Counted from the first letter of the stretch, positions 33,074-41,686 are shown. The stretch: 43,007 bases of DNA from Lysinibacillus sp. FJAT-14745 (GCF_001275675.1 NZ_LITM01000008.1:270135-313141), one strand, 5' to 3'. Translations and numbers: made by a program. Notes: generated from the letters alone by a model not told the origin.

Positions 33074-34639
33074 ATGGCAATATTAACAGTTGAAAATTTA
33101 GGTCATTCTTTCGGTGACCGCACGCTTTTTAAAGATGTCTCTTTTCGTCTAGTTGAAGGTGATCATATTGGTCTTGTAGGTGCAAACGGTGTTGGTAAGT
33201 CAACATTAATGGGCATTATTACGGGCCAAGCAATCCACGATACTGGGAAGGTTGAATGGCTTCCAGGAACGCATTATGGTTATTTAGATCAACACACTGT
33301 ATTGACAGCTGGTCGAACTATGCGCGATGCATTACGCGACGCCTTTCTTCCTTTATATAAAAAAGAAGAAGAGCTTAATGAAATTACAGGAAAAATGGCT
33401 GAAGCAACACCTGAAGAATTAGAAGTTTTACTAGAGCAAATGGCTGATGTGCAAGATGCGCTAGATGCAGGAGATTTCTATTCTCTTGATATGAAAATTG
33501 AAGAGGTTGCACGCGGTCTTGGTCTTGATGCAATCGGCTTAGAACGTGATGTTGCTGCTCTTTCCGGTGGTCAACGTACAAAGGTTTTACTAGCAAAGCT
33601 ATTACTTGAAAAACCAAAAGTATTATTACTAGATGAGCCGACGAACTATCTGGATGAAGAGCATATTACATGGTTGAAAAACTATTTAAAGAACTATCCA
33701 CACGCTTTCTTATTAATTTCGCATGATACAGAGTTTATGAATGAAACGGTGGATGTTATCTTCCAACTAGAATTTTCAAAACTAACTCGCTATACAGCGA
33801 CATATGAAAAGTTTTTAGAGCTTGCTGAAATCAATAAACGTCAGCATATCGATGCCTATGAAAAACAACAGGAATTCATTAAAAAACAAGAAGATTTTAT
33901 TGCAAAAAATAAAGCGCGCTACTCAACTACTGGCCGTGCAAAATCGCGCGCCAAGCAGCTTGACCGCTTAGAGCGTATCGACCGTCCTGAAACAGCTGTA
34001 AAACCTGAATTTGGTTTTAAAGAGGCCCGTTCTTCAAGCCGTTATGTAGTAGAGGCTGAAAACTTAGTCATTGGCTACGACAAAGACAAGCCATTACTTC
34101 CTCCACTTACATTTGAGATTGAACGTGGGGAAAAAATTGCCCTAGTCGGTATGAATGGTGTCGGTAAATCAACATTATTAAAAACGATGTTAGGCAAAAT
34201 AAATCCGCTAGATGGAAAAGTAATTCGTGGTGACTATCTTTACCCATCTTACTTCGAACAAGAAGTAAAAGCTGAAAAAATTACGCCTATCGATGATGTA
34301 TGGAATGCCTTCCCTTCTATGGAGCAAGCACAAGTACGTGCAGCATTAGCACGCGCAGGACTAAAAACGGAGCATATTACTCGCCCACTTAATTCTTTAT
34401 CTGGTGGTGAGCAAGCAAAAGTACGTTTATGTAAGCTCATGATGGATGAAGCAAACTGGCTTCTATTTGACGAACCGACAAACCACTTAGATGTCGATGC
34501 AAAAGATGAGCTAAAGCGTGCCATGAAAGAATTTAAAGGCACAATCGTACTAGTAAGCCATGAACCTGAATTCTATGAAGGTTTAGCGACAAAGGTTTGG
34601 AATGTCCAAGACTGGTTTACTTCAGGACAACAAAACTAG
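33074..34639 (+). CDS. ABC-F family ATPase, YfmM-like
   Basis: The 521-residue protein has two ABC cassettes and no membrane segment: Walker A GANGVGKSTLMG (about 36-47) and GMNGVGKSTLLK (about 358-369), signatures LSGGQRTKV and LSGGEQAKV, Walker B VLLLDEPTNYLD and WLLFDEPTNHLD. A linker of about 80 residues (the P-site tRNA interaction motif region, about 235-320, KQQEFIKKQEDFIAKNKARY) separates them. ABC-F proteins act on ribosomes; this one is closest to B. subtilis YfmM as I recall it, rather than to dedicated resistance proteins. CGGAGG precedes the ATG. Confidence 0.92.
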   Translation: MAILTVENLGHSFGDRTLFKDVSFRLVEGDHIGLVGANGVGKSTLMGIITGQAIHDTGKVEWLPGTHYGYLDQHTVLTAGRTMRDALRDAFLPLYKKEEELNEITGKMAEATPEELEVLLEQMADVQDALDAGDFYSLDMKIEEVARGLGLDAIGLERDVAALSGGQRTKVLLAKLLLEKPKVLLLDEPTNYLDEEHITWLKNYLKNYPHAFLLISHDTEFMNETVDVIFQLEFSKLTRYTATYEKFLELAEINKRQHIDAYEKQQEFIKKQEDFIAKNKARYSTTGRAKSRAKQLDRLERIDRPETAVKPEFGFKEARSSSRYVVEAENLVIGYDKDKPLLPPLTFEIERGEKIALVGMNGVGKSTLLKTMLGKINPLDGKVIRGDYLYPSYFEQEVKAEKITPIDDVWNAFPSMEQAQVRAALARAGLKTEHITRPLNSLSGGEQAKVRLCKLMMDEANWLLFDEPTNHLDVDAKDELKRAMKEFKGTIVLVSHEPEFYEGLATKVWNVQDWFTSGQQN

Positions 34640-34654
34640 AAATATTATTAATAT

Positions 34655-34696
34655 GGGCAGTTATCGGTATGATCCATGGATCACTCGATGCTGCCC
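34655..34696 (+). terminator. Intrinsic terminator of the ABC-F gene
   Basis: GGGCAG (34655-34660) pairs with CTGCCC (34691-34696) around inner ATCG/CGAT and the palindrome TGATCCATGGATCA; TCTTTTTT follows. Confidence 0.9.
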
Positions 34697-34767
34697 TCTT
34701 TTTTGTGCCTCGAGTGCGGGTAGTATCCATTTGGCGGTTCTATGAGCTACATGAATGGTTTTTGGCC

Positions 34768-35208
34768 TACCCGAGCAGTTTTTTGGCTTACCCGAGCAGT
34801 TTCTTCGTCTACCCGAGCGGTTTCTTGGTCTACCTGATCAGTTTTTTGGCCTACCCGAGCGATTTCCTGGCCTACCCGAGCGATTTCTTGGCTTACCCGA
34901 GCAGTTCCCCGATCTACCCGAGCGATCTCTTGGCTTACCCAAGCAGTTCCCTGACCTACCCGAGCGATTTCTTGGCTTACCCGAGCAGTTTCCTGACCTA
35001 CCCGAGCGATTTCTCGGCTTACCCGAGCAGTTTCCTGACCTACCCGAGCGATTTCTCGGCTTACCCGAGCAGTTCCCCGACCTACCCGAGCGATTTCTTG
35101 GCTTACCCGAGCAGTTCCCCGACCTACCCGAGCGATTTCTCGGCTTACCCGAGCAGTTTCCTGACCTACCCGAGCAGTTCCCCTACCTATCCAAGCTTTT
35201 GAAAACAG
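34768..35208. repeat. 21-unit tandem array, exactly 21 bp, TACCCG class
   Basis: TACCCGAGC recurs at 34768 and every 21 bp to 35188 with no indel. From 34873 to 35146 the units strictly alternate between an AGTTyCCyGACC tail and a GATTTCTyGGCT tail, giving a 42-bp super-repeat. Frames on the plus strand (34597-35202, 34755-35252) are artefacts of the period. The array starts about 70 bp past the ABC-F terminator and ends about 390 bp before the Spx-like gene. Confidence 0.95.
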
Positions 35209-35368
35209 CCCTTTTCTCAGCCCAAAACAAAAATTTATTTATCTATGCATAAAAACCTGCATTAAATCATATTAATAATCAGTGGATTAACAATATACTT
35301 TTCATCTTTAAATCAGACTATTTCTCTCTATATTAAAACAGCTCTTTTTATTCTATAAGCATCTATTA

Positions 35369-35400
35369 GTAAGATTTGATAAATCTTACATCATTGTAAG
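35369..35400. promoter_or_regulatory. Overlapping GTAAG inverted repeats
   Basis: GTAAGATTT (35369-35377) is inverted as AAATCTTAC (35381-35389), and CTTAC (35385-35389) pairs again with GTAAG (35396-35400). They lie about 200 bp before the Spx-like gene and share the GTAAG half-site with the palindromes nearer the gene. Confidence 0.5.
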
Positions 35401-35504
35401 CTGAATTTGTGAAACTTTTCGCTCTTCTGTGCGTATATTTTAGTATAGAAAAAAATATTCACTTCTGTTTAAAATTTTTCAAATAACTATTGATTTATAT
35501 ATAG

Positions 35505-35567
35505 CTTACTAGTAAGATATATGTATAACCTAATTAACTTACTAATAAGATATATATTAAATATAAT
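35505..35567 (+). promoter_or_regulatory. Two MarR-type palindromes and a -10 before the spx-like gene
   Basis: CTTACTAGTAAG (35505-35516) is a perfect palindrome; CTTACTAATAAG (35538-35549) is the same with one mismatch, 33 bp on. TATAAT at 35562-35567 is a consensus -10, and the second palindrome covers the matching -35 position, whose sequence is poor. The likely binder is the MarR protein encoded in the same operon, giving autoregulation. Confidence 0.6.
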
Positions 35568-35594
35568 CCTAAAAAAGAAAGCGGGGAATGAAGA

Positions 35595-35999
35595 ATGACA
35601 GTTACAATTTATTCACAAGCGAGCTGTTCTTCATCCAGAAAAGCATTAAAATGGTTAAAAGATCACAAAATCGAATATAAAGAAAAACGTATTACGTCAC
35701 ATCCACTAACGCTTGCTGAATTTAAAGAAATTTTAAGCATGACAGAAGATGGAACAGACGAAATCATTGCAACTAACTCAAATGATTTTAAAAATTTAAA
35801 TGTTGATATTGATCAGCTCTCTATTCAAGAGTTGTTTGCCATCATCCAAGCTCACCCAAGAATGTTACGAAGCCCAATCTTAATTGATGAAAAACGTATT
35901 CAAGTTGGGTACAATGAGATGGACATTCGCCGTTTTATTCCACGCAGAGTACGTGCTTATGAGTTAAACGCGATGACAAGATTGGCACAAGAAAGTTAA
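35595..35999 (+). CDS. Spx/MgsR-type regulator with a CxxS active site
   Basis: The 134-residue ArsC-fold protein matches Spx over its length: QASCSSSRKALKWLKDH, MTEDGTDEIIATNS, HPRMLRSPILIDEKRIQVGY and RRFIPRRVRA. Spx binds the RNA polymerase alpha C-terminal domain and controls thiol-stress genes. Classical Spx has a CxxC redox switch; here it is Cys11-Ser-Ser-Ser14, so the disulfide switch cannot form. It is therefore a divergent paralogue, either redox-insensitive or controlled through synthesis. It lies 23 bp upstream of the MarR gene and behind two palindromes. Confidence 0.88.
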   Translation: MTVTIYSQASCSSSRKALKWLKDHKIEYKEKRITSHPLTLAEFKEILSMTEDGTDEIIATNSNDFKNLNVDIDQLSIQELFAIIQAHPRMLRSPILIDEKRIQVGYNEMDIRRFIPRRVRAYELNAMTRLAQES

Positions 36000-36022
36000 A
36001 ACAGTTTTGGAGTTGACCTTAT

Positions 36023-36466
36023 ATGGATCAAGAAAAAGAAAGAGCCATTACCTCGTTGTTTGAAGTAGTATCTTCCATTGAGCGTAAGTGGGCAAACGAG
36101 TGGAATAATCATAATGTACTCGGCTTTTCAAAATCCCATATTTTAATTTTAGACTACTTATCGCAGGAGGGACCAAAGCGCCCTTCTGCCATTGCTGATC
36201 GGTTAAAAGTGACGACAGGTGGTGTCACTGTTTTAACAAGTAAGCTCATTAATGCTGGCTTTATTGAAAAAACACAGCATGCAACAGATCGACGAGCATC
36301 CCAATTGAAAATTACAGCTGATGGCGAAGATATTTTAGAAGATTCCCGTCAGCAAGTTAGCGCACTTATACAAAATATGTTTGGTATGCTGTCAGCTGAG
36401 GAAGTACAAACATTACGTGATATTTTTGCAAAATTACTCAACGCTGAACCTAATCGACATGAGTAA
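36023..36466 (+). CDS. MarR family transcriptional regulator
   Basis: The 147-residue protein has the MarR winged helix: KRPSAIADRLKVTTGGVTVL (recognition helices, about 53-72), KLINAGFIEKTQHATDRRAS (wing with DRR) and QLKITADGEDI. It dimerises through terminal helices, and the ligand is unknown. It shares an operon with the CxxS Spx paralogue, and the CTTACTAGTAAG-type palindromes upstream are candidate autoregulatory sites. A strong terminator follows. Few Cys residues are visible, so a thiol-sensing OhrR-like mechanism is not obvious. Confidence 0.88.
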   Translation: MDQEKERAITSLFEVVSSIERKWANEWNNHNVLGFSKSHILILDYLSQEGPKRPSAIADRLKVTTGGVTVLTSKLINAGFIEKTQHATDRRASQLKITADGEDILEDSRQQVSALIQNMFGMLSAEEVQTLRDIFAKLLNAEPNRHE

Positions 36467-36481
36467 AAGCTTCATTTTCAT

Positions 36482-36519
36482 ACCTTAAAAAGTTAGATAT
36501 GCATCTAACTTTTTAAGGT
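36482..36519 (+). terminator. Terminator of the spx-like/marR operon
   Basis: A perfect 17-bp stem (36482-36498/36503-36519) with loop ATGC is followed by GTTTTTCTTTTTG. Confidence 0.92.
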
Positions 36520-36598
36520 GTTTTTCTTTTTGCGCGATTTTTCGGTAACCACCCCTCCCCTCTGTACATAACAAGTTAGTTTATTCGCTCAATTATCC

Positions 36599-38011
36599 TC
36601 ACCCTAAAACTTTATTTGGCGCTTTCACTTCTTCTGGAATACCACATTCATACTGTTTCCCAGCTTTTAAATTCGCAAATTCCTCCTTCGCTTTTTTCAT
36701 AGCATCTGGATTTAGTAAGGAATCAAGCGCTGCTCCTGCCATTGCTTTTGCCGCATAATGCATGCCTTTCATGCCGAGTGAAGATCCAAAAGCAGCAGTT
36801 GCTTGCCAAGTATGCACTTGGACCCCATATGGAGCACAAGTTGTAAATACCTGACCAAGTGGCGCAATCCACGAAACGTCCCCTAAATCACTAGAGCCTT
36901 GCATGGATTGGCGAAAAGTTTGTGGCATATGAAATACTTGCTCCACCAATACCTCCTTACTAATTTCATTTGGTACAAAAGATTGCTGGGCCGTACCTGC
37001 AAGAACAGAAGGATCTAATGAATCCTGTAGCGATTTTGCAAAAGTAAGCTCGTCCTCTGTAAAGGATAATGGCGGTAGGTCGTCCCACTGCGCCAACATT
37101 TGCTCATTTAATGTGAGATTCGGTAATGTATCGTAACACCCTGCCTTCAGCTCCCAATGCACTTCTGTTTCTGTCATCATTGCTGCCCCTTTTGCCACCT
37201 TAATGAGTCTGTGTTCTAAATCTTTGACAGCATCACGATTTGCTCCGCGTAGGTAATAATAGACACTCGCTTTATCTGGAACAATATTCGGTGCTGAGCC
37301 ACCATTTGTAATTTGATAATGAATTCGAGATCCGTCTGGCACATGCTCGCGTAAATAATTGGCTCCGACATTCGTCAATTCAACAGCATCAAGCGCACTT
37401 CTCCCTAGATGCGGCGCGCCAGCTGCATGTGCCGTCCGACCTGAAAAATAAAATTCAATGGCCGTAAGCGCTTGCATAGAGAAGTTCGCTGTCACGTTAA
37501 ACGTCCATGGATGCCACGTATAGACAACCTCTAAATCATCAAAAACACCAGCCCGTGCCATATACGATTTTCCAGATAACAATTCCTCCGCTGGACAACC
37601 GTAATAGCGAATCGTTCCTTGTAAATTGTTAAGCGTCATAGCTTCTTTTAAGGCAACTACAGCTTCTACCCCAGCCGTTCCTAATAAATTGTGACCGCAG
37701 CCATGCCCAGGGGCCCCCTCCTCCACTGGTGAATATAGTGAACTGACTTGCTGCGATAATCCAGGAAGCGCATCAAACTCTCCTAAAAATCCAATAATTG
37801 GACTACCACTACCCCACTGTGCGTAAAACGCTGTATGTACGCCTTCAATCGGGGTAACAATTTCAAATCCTTCTTTTTTTAGGAATTCCTGTTGCAGTGA
37901 AGAAGCAAATGTTTCTTCATAGCCTAGCTGAGGATTGTCCCAAATTTGCTTTGCCATATGACTGAAAGTTTCTTCATGTAATTGCATCCACTCAAACAAT
38001 TGTTGCTTCAT
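36599..38011 (-). CDS. M20 family amidohydrolase, AbgB-like
   Basis: The 470-residue protein has the M20 metal-binding residues GFLGEFDALPG and GHGCGHNLLGT (about 74-112), PAEELLSGKSYM (about 141), TAHAAGAPHLGRSALDAVEL and the late SSDLGDVSW motif. It is close to AbgB, the p-aminobenzoyl-glutamate hydrolase subunit, and to related amide hydrolases of similar length. It follows the MFS gene by 1 bp on the same strand, so uptake and hydrolysis of the same amide compound are likely coupled. GAGGGAT precedes the ATG. Confidence 0.85.
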   Translation of the reverse strand: MKQQLFEWMQLHEETFSHMAKQIWDNPQLGYEETFASSLQQEFLKKEGFEIVTPIEGVHTAFYAQWGSGSPIIGFLGEFDALPGLSQQVSSLYSPVEEGAPGHGCGHNLLGTAGVEAVVALKEAMTLNNLQGTIRYYGCPAEELLSGKSYMARAGVFDDLEVVYTWHPWTFNVTANFSMQALTAIEFYFSGRTAHAAGAPHLGRSALDAVELTNVGANYLREHVPDGSRIHYQITNGGSAPNIVPDKASVYYYLRGANRDAVKDLEHRLIKVAKGAAMMTETEVHWELKAGCYDTLPNLTLNEQMLAQWDDLPPLSFTEDELTFAKSLQDSLDPSVLAGTAQQSFVPNEISKEVLVEQVFHMPQTFRQSMQGSSDLGDVSWIAPLGQVFTTCAPYGVQVHTWQATAAFGSSLGMKGMHYAAKAMAGAALDSLLNPDAMKKAKEEFANLKAGKQYECGIPEEVKAPNKVLG

Positions 38012-38012
38012 A

Positions 38013-39239
38013 TTAATATCCCTCCACAGATTCTATATTTGTTTGTTGCTGCTGGTTAATAGGTAAAGTAACAGCGATTGCAGCAGCGATCACACACATG
38101 ATAGCTAAAAATATAAAGGATGATTCAAAAGATCCACCTGATACATTAATTAAATAACCCATAATTGTTGGAGAAATAATCCCTGCTGCTTGTCCTCCAA
38201 AATTTACGAGGCCAAAAGCTGTTCCAACATTTTGCTGATTGACGACACGGTGTGGCGTTGTAAATATAAACGAGGCCATAAAAGATACGAATATAAAGGC
38301 GATTGATTGATACGTAATAACTATTGCAACAGAAGCCGCTGTAGACATGAGATATAAACAAATAGCTAATACGACCGCTCCGAAAATTACGCCATATTTT
38401 GAGCGTCCCCCTAGCTTTGAAATAATCCGACCACTTATAATCATTCCAATAGCTGCGAAAAGGGCTGGTATAGCAGCAATGAACCCTACATTTTTTAAAT
38501 CTAAGCCATGCACTTGCATTAAATAAGTTGGCATCCATGAGCTTAATCCCCAGTTTGCAATATTAATAAAGAAGAAAATAAAAAGTACACGCAATAAATA
38601 AGTATTTTTTAATACTTTCCTAAAAGAGCCCTTCTCTTCGTTTTCTTTTTGCTCCTCTGAGATAAATGTTTGTGCATTTTTCGTACTCCACAAAAGAGCG
38701 ATTACAAAAATAAGTCCTAAACCAGAAATTAAGAAAAATACATTGCGCCAATCCATTAATAATAATAGAGGAGCACAAATAATAGGAGCGATAGCACCAC
38801 CTATCATATTGGATGACATCATTGTCGCTTGAGCCTTTGTACGTTGTTCTTTCTGAAAATATATAGAGATTGCTTTTGTACTTGCGGCAGGATATCCACC
38901 TTCCCCAATACCAAATAATAATCGAATTAAGAGCAATGAAGTGAGTGACCAGGCTAACCCTGTGAATGCAGTGAAAACTGACCAGAAAATAACTGCACCA
39001 ATTAATAATTTAATCGTTCCGTACTTATCCGTTAGCCATCCACCGGGAATTTGCATCGCAGCATATCCAAAGAAGAAAGCACTTAAAACAAATCCCAGTT
39101 CAGTGGCTGATAAGGACAAATCTTTACCAATACTAATTAAAGCTAGGCTAATAGCTGTCCGGTCAATGTAAGAAACCATCCATCCAAAGAATAAAACACC
39201 TAAAATTAAATTACTGCGTTTTTTAAGTTCGGCATTCAT
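38013..39239 (-). CDS. MFS transporter, anion:cation symporter type
   Basis: The 408-residue protein has 12 predicted membrane helices and the ACS-type signature YIDRTAISLAL (about 24-34), GGWLTDKYGTIK between helices 2 and 3, and LLFGIGEGGYPAASTKAIS (about 108-126). ACS members import organic anions such as sugar acids and phthalates. It is the first gene of a two-gene operon with the AbgB-like hydrolase and is divergent from the PucR-type regulator. AAGGGGTGG precedes the ATG. Confidence 0.9.
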   Translation of the reverse strand: MNAELKKRSNLILGVLFFGWMVSYIDRTAISLALISIGKDLSLSATELGFVLSAFFFGYAAMQIPGGWLTDKYGTIKLLIGAVIFWSVFTAFTGLAWSLTSLLLIRLLFGIGEGGYPAASTKAISIYFQKEQRTKAQATMMSSNMIGGAIAPIICAPLLLLMDWRNVFFLISGLGLIFVIALLWSTKNAQTFISEEQKENEEKGSFRKVLKNTYLLRVLFIFFFINIANWGLSSWMPTYLMQVHGLDLKNVGFIAAIPALFAAIGMIISGRIISKLGGRSKYGVIFGAVVLAICLYLMSTAASVAIVITYQSIAFIFVSFMASFIFTTPHRVVNQQNVGTAFGLVNFGGQAAGIISPTIMGYLINVSGGSFESSFIFLAIMCVIAAAIAVTLPINQQQQTNIESVEGY

Positions 39240-39293
39240 AAATCCACCCCTTCCGATAAATTATCTAAATATTAAGAAAAATTAAGGACGAAA

Positions 39294-39336
39294 TCATTAG
39301 AATATCTTACAATGTTTATTAAAGTTCATTAGAATA
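39294..39336. promoter_or_regulatory. Direct repeat TCATTAGAATA in the divergent promoter region
   Basis: TCATTAGAATA occurs at 39294-39304 and 39326-39336, 32 bp apart (about three helical turns), between the divergent transporter and regulator genes. It is a candidate site for the PucR-type regulator. Confidence 0.5.
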
Positions 39337-39370
39337 ATTTCTGAAATTTAGGGAAAGGAGTCGAATCACA

Positions 39371-41314
39371 ATGTTTCTAGGGGCATATAAAGAAATTGTA
39401 TTGACCGATGACAATTGTAGCTTTTATATTTATAGCGCAACTAAGGAATGGTCTTTATTTTCTGGTCGGCCTTGTGATATAAACCCCGATCTTAAAGGAA
39501 TACATTGGGATAAACAACAGCAACGCTTCAGTGCAACGTTATACATATCGGAGCCAAATAAGTATATTGTACAAGGGATCTTCTTTGGAGACTTTACAGG
39601 CTATGATGAGCGATTTTTAGCTTGGCATCTAGAAAAGACCTTTTATCAGAAAATCCTTATACGGCAGCGTGAGCAAAAATTAGCAATTATACAGCTCATG
39701 GGAGCGATGAATTCAACTTTGAAAATAAAAACACTATTGCAAACTATCATGGATTTTGCCATTTTAGCTATTCCAGAAATTGATCGTGGATTTTTAATGT
39801 TATTCAACCATGAAATAGAGCGCTTATATACAGTAGCTAGTGCAGGTGTGACAGAGCGTATTTTTGATTATGCTCCCCATTTAGGTGAGGGAATGGCAGG
39901 TTATACATTCCAAACAGGCGTATCAGGCATTTACAATTATCAAGAAACAATAGAGATCATGAGGAATGTCTCAAAATTTAATCTAGACGCATTAATGGAA
40001 GCCGTACATTTAGGAAGAATCGAGAATAATACATCGATGGCTGTTCCAATTACCTTTAATGAAAGAAAACTTGGTGTAATGATTGTTCATCAATATACAA
40101 ATAAACGTGCTTTTCAACAAAGTGATTTAAGACTCCTAGAAAGCTTCGCATCGCAGGCGGCAGTTGCTATAAGAAATGCTGAAGCATATGAAGAAATAGA
40201 ACGGTTAAATGCTTATTTTGTAAAACAACATGAAATTCATCAAATCTTTATTAAACTATCCTTGCAAAATGTACAAGAAATGAAAATCATTCATACAACG
40301 AAGGAATTATTACAATTAGACGTTCAATATGTAAATTTGGCAGATCGTAAAACATTTTTACAGCAAGCTCAGATGGACAAGCTCGCAACAATTAACAAAG
40401 AACAATTAATTGATATAGGCTATATTTTTCCAGTTGGAAATGAAAAAGAAACTTTTGGCTATTTAATTATTCAGGGTGTAGAGCAATTAACGAGTCAGCA
40501 ACGTATGATTATTGAAAATGCGGCGATGAGCTTAACTTTAAAATCATTACAAATACAAGCAGCTGGACAAACGAATTTTAAAGAACGTTTTGAGCTTTTC
40601 CAACAACTTATCTCTGGACGAGCCCTACTCGTTGATTCTCGTTATGATGAGTTAGGACTTGATATTAAGAAACCAACATTCGTCGTAAAATTTAGGCTGA
40701 AACATTTTTCTCATAAAAATAGTATGCAATTTATTCAACATGTACAGCAATATTTTAAAGATCAGCATTTTATATTTACACAGCGTGAAACGGTCGTTTG
40801 GGTACTACAAGGAGATACAGCGTTTCGTCAAAAAATAAAACAACAATTAACACAGGCAATCATTAGTTGGGTTCAGTTTTATCATCAACAGGTTGCCATT
40901 GGCATAGGAGCTGTACAGGATCACTTACTAAAAGTCGCTCAGAGTGCAGAAGAAAGTAAACAAGCTCTCCGGCAAGCTCTACGCCACACGCAAAAAGAAG
41001 ACGTAGTAACAATTATTTGTTATGAGGAGCTAGGCATTAATCGATTATTCAGCAAGCAAAGCGAAGAAGAGCTTGGACAATTTATTCATGATACATTAGC
41101 TCCGTTATACAAGCTAAAGGATGAAACTTTACTTGAAACACTTCGTTGTTACATTCATCAAAATCGTTCTATTTCGAAGACGGCTTCTGCCTTACACGTT
41201 CATCAAAATACGCTATACCATCGACTTGAAAAAATCGAGCAATTATTAGATCGAGATTTACACAATCCCGCACATTATTTAGAAATTCATTTAGCCCTGC
41301 ATTTAAGTGAGTGA
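39371..41314 (+). CDS. PucR/CdaR-type regulator with GAF domain
   Basis: The 647-residue protein has an unrecognised N-terminal domain (1-95), a GAF domain (about 105-270, ending LRLLESFASQAAVAIRNAEA), a middle region, a CdaR-like domain (about 430-560) and a C-terminal helix-turn-helix of the PucR type (CYIHQNRSISKTASALHVHQ, then NTLYHRLEKIEQLL). Such proteins activate catabolic genes in response to a small ligand. The gene is divergent from the MFS/M20 operon, so it probably controls it. AAAGGAG precedes the ATG. A 21-bp array starts 18 bases after the stop. Confidence 0.88.
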   Translation: MFLGAYKEIVLTDDNCSFYIYSATKEWSLFSGRPCDINPDLKGIHWDKQQQRFSATLYISEPNKYIVQGIFFGDFTGYDERFLAWHLEKTFYQKILIRQREQKLAIIQLMGAMNSTLKIKTLLQTIMDFAILAIPEIDRGFLMLFNHEIERLYTVASAGVTERIFDYAPHLGEGMAGYTFQTGVSGIYNYQETIEIMRNVSKFNLDALMEAVHLGRIENNTSMAVPITFNERKLGVMIVHQYTNKRAFQQSDLRLLESFASQAAVAIRNAEAYEEIERLNAYFVKQHEIHQIFIKLSLQNVQEMKIIHTTKELLQLDVQYVNLADRKTFLQQAQMDKLATINKEQLIDIGYIFPVGNEKETFGYLIIQGVEQLTSQQRMIIENAAMSLTLKSLQIQAAGQTNFKERFELFQQLISGRALLVDSRYDELGLDIKKPTFVVKFRLKHFSHKNSMQFIQHVQQYFKDQHFIFTQRETVVWVLQGDTAFRQKIKQQLTQAIISWVQFYHQQVAIGIGAVQDHLLKVAQSAEESKQALRQALRHTQKEDVVTIICYEELGINRLFSKQSEEELGQFIHDTLAPLYKLKDETLLETLRCYIHQNRSISKTASALHVHQNTLYHRLEKIEQLLDRDLHNPAHYLEIHLALHLSE

Positions 41315-41331
41315 GAAATAAAATTGTTGTT

Positions 41332-41540
41332 TATCGGCGTTGATTGAGGTTTTATCAGCGATATTCGATACTTTATCAGCGATTCTGGTACTTTTATCAG
41401 CGATGTTCGATGTTTTATCAGCGATTTCTGCAATTTTATCAGCGATGTTCGATGTTTTATCAGCGATTCTGGTACTTTTATCAGCTATGTTCAATGTTTT
41501 ATCAGCGATTCTGCAATTTTATCAGCGATGTCGCTGTTCT
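41332..41540. repeat. 10-unit tandem array, 21-bp period, TGATAAA class
   Basis: TTTTATCAGCGAT recurs, with TATC at 41332, 41353, 41374, 41395, 41416, 41437, 41458, 41479, 41500 and 41520; the last interval is 20, all others 21. Units alternate between a GTTCGATG-type tail and a TTCTG(GT/CA)A-type tail, giving a 42-bp super-period. The other strand reads ATCGCTGATAAAA. It lies between convergent genes, before their shared terminator; the frames through it are artefacts. Confidence 0.93.
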
Positions 41541-41582
41541 ACCGGTGTTGGTGCCCATTCTTCTGGTAATAAAAGCTCATCA

Positions 41583-41625
41583 AAAAAAGATGCATCGCAA
41601 AGTAATTTTGCAATGCATCTTTTTT
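41583..41625. terminator. Bidirectional terminator between convergent genes
   Basis: AAAAAAGATGCAT and GCAAA (41583-41601) pair with TTTGC and ATGCATCTTTTTT (41607-41625) around one mismatch. T tracts lie at the stem end on both strands, serving the PucR-type gene and the sigma factor gene. Confidence 0.9.
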
Positions 41626-41686
41626 GGGATTGGCCGAGCGAATACTTCCGTCTAAGTAATTATGCTAGTGCGGCCAATGCATTTAA

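Noticed and set aside
34597..35252. Two plus-strand frames of about 165-201 residues with YPSxFLA and LPExFLG repeats
   Set aside because: They are artefacts of the exact 21-bp array; one begins inside the ABC-F gene and reads through its terminator.
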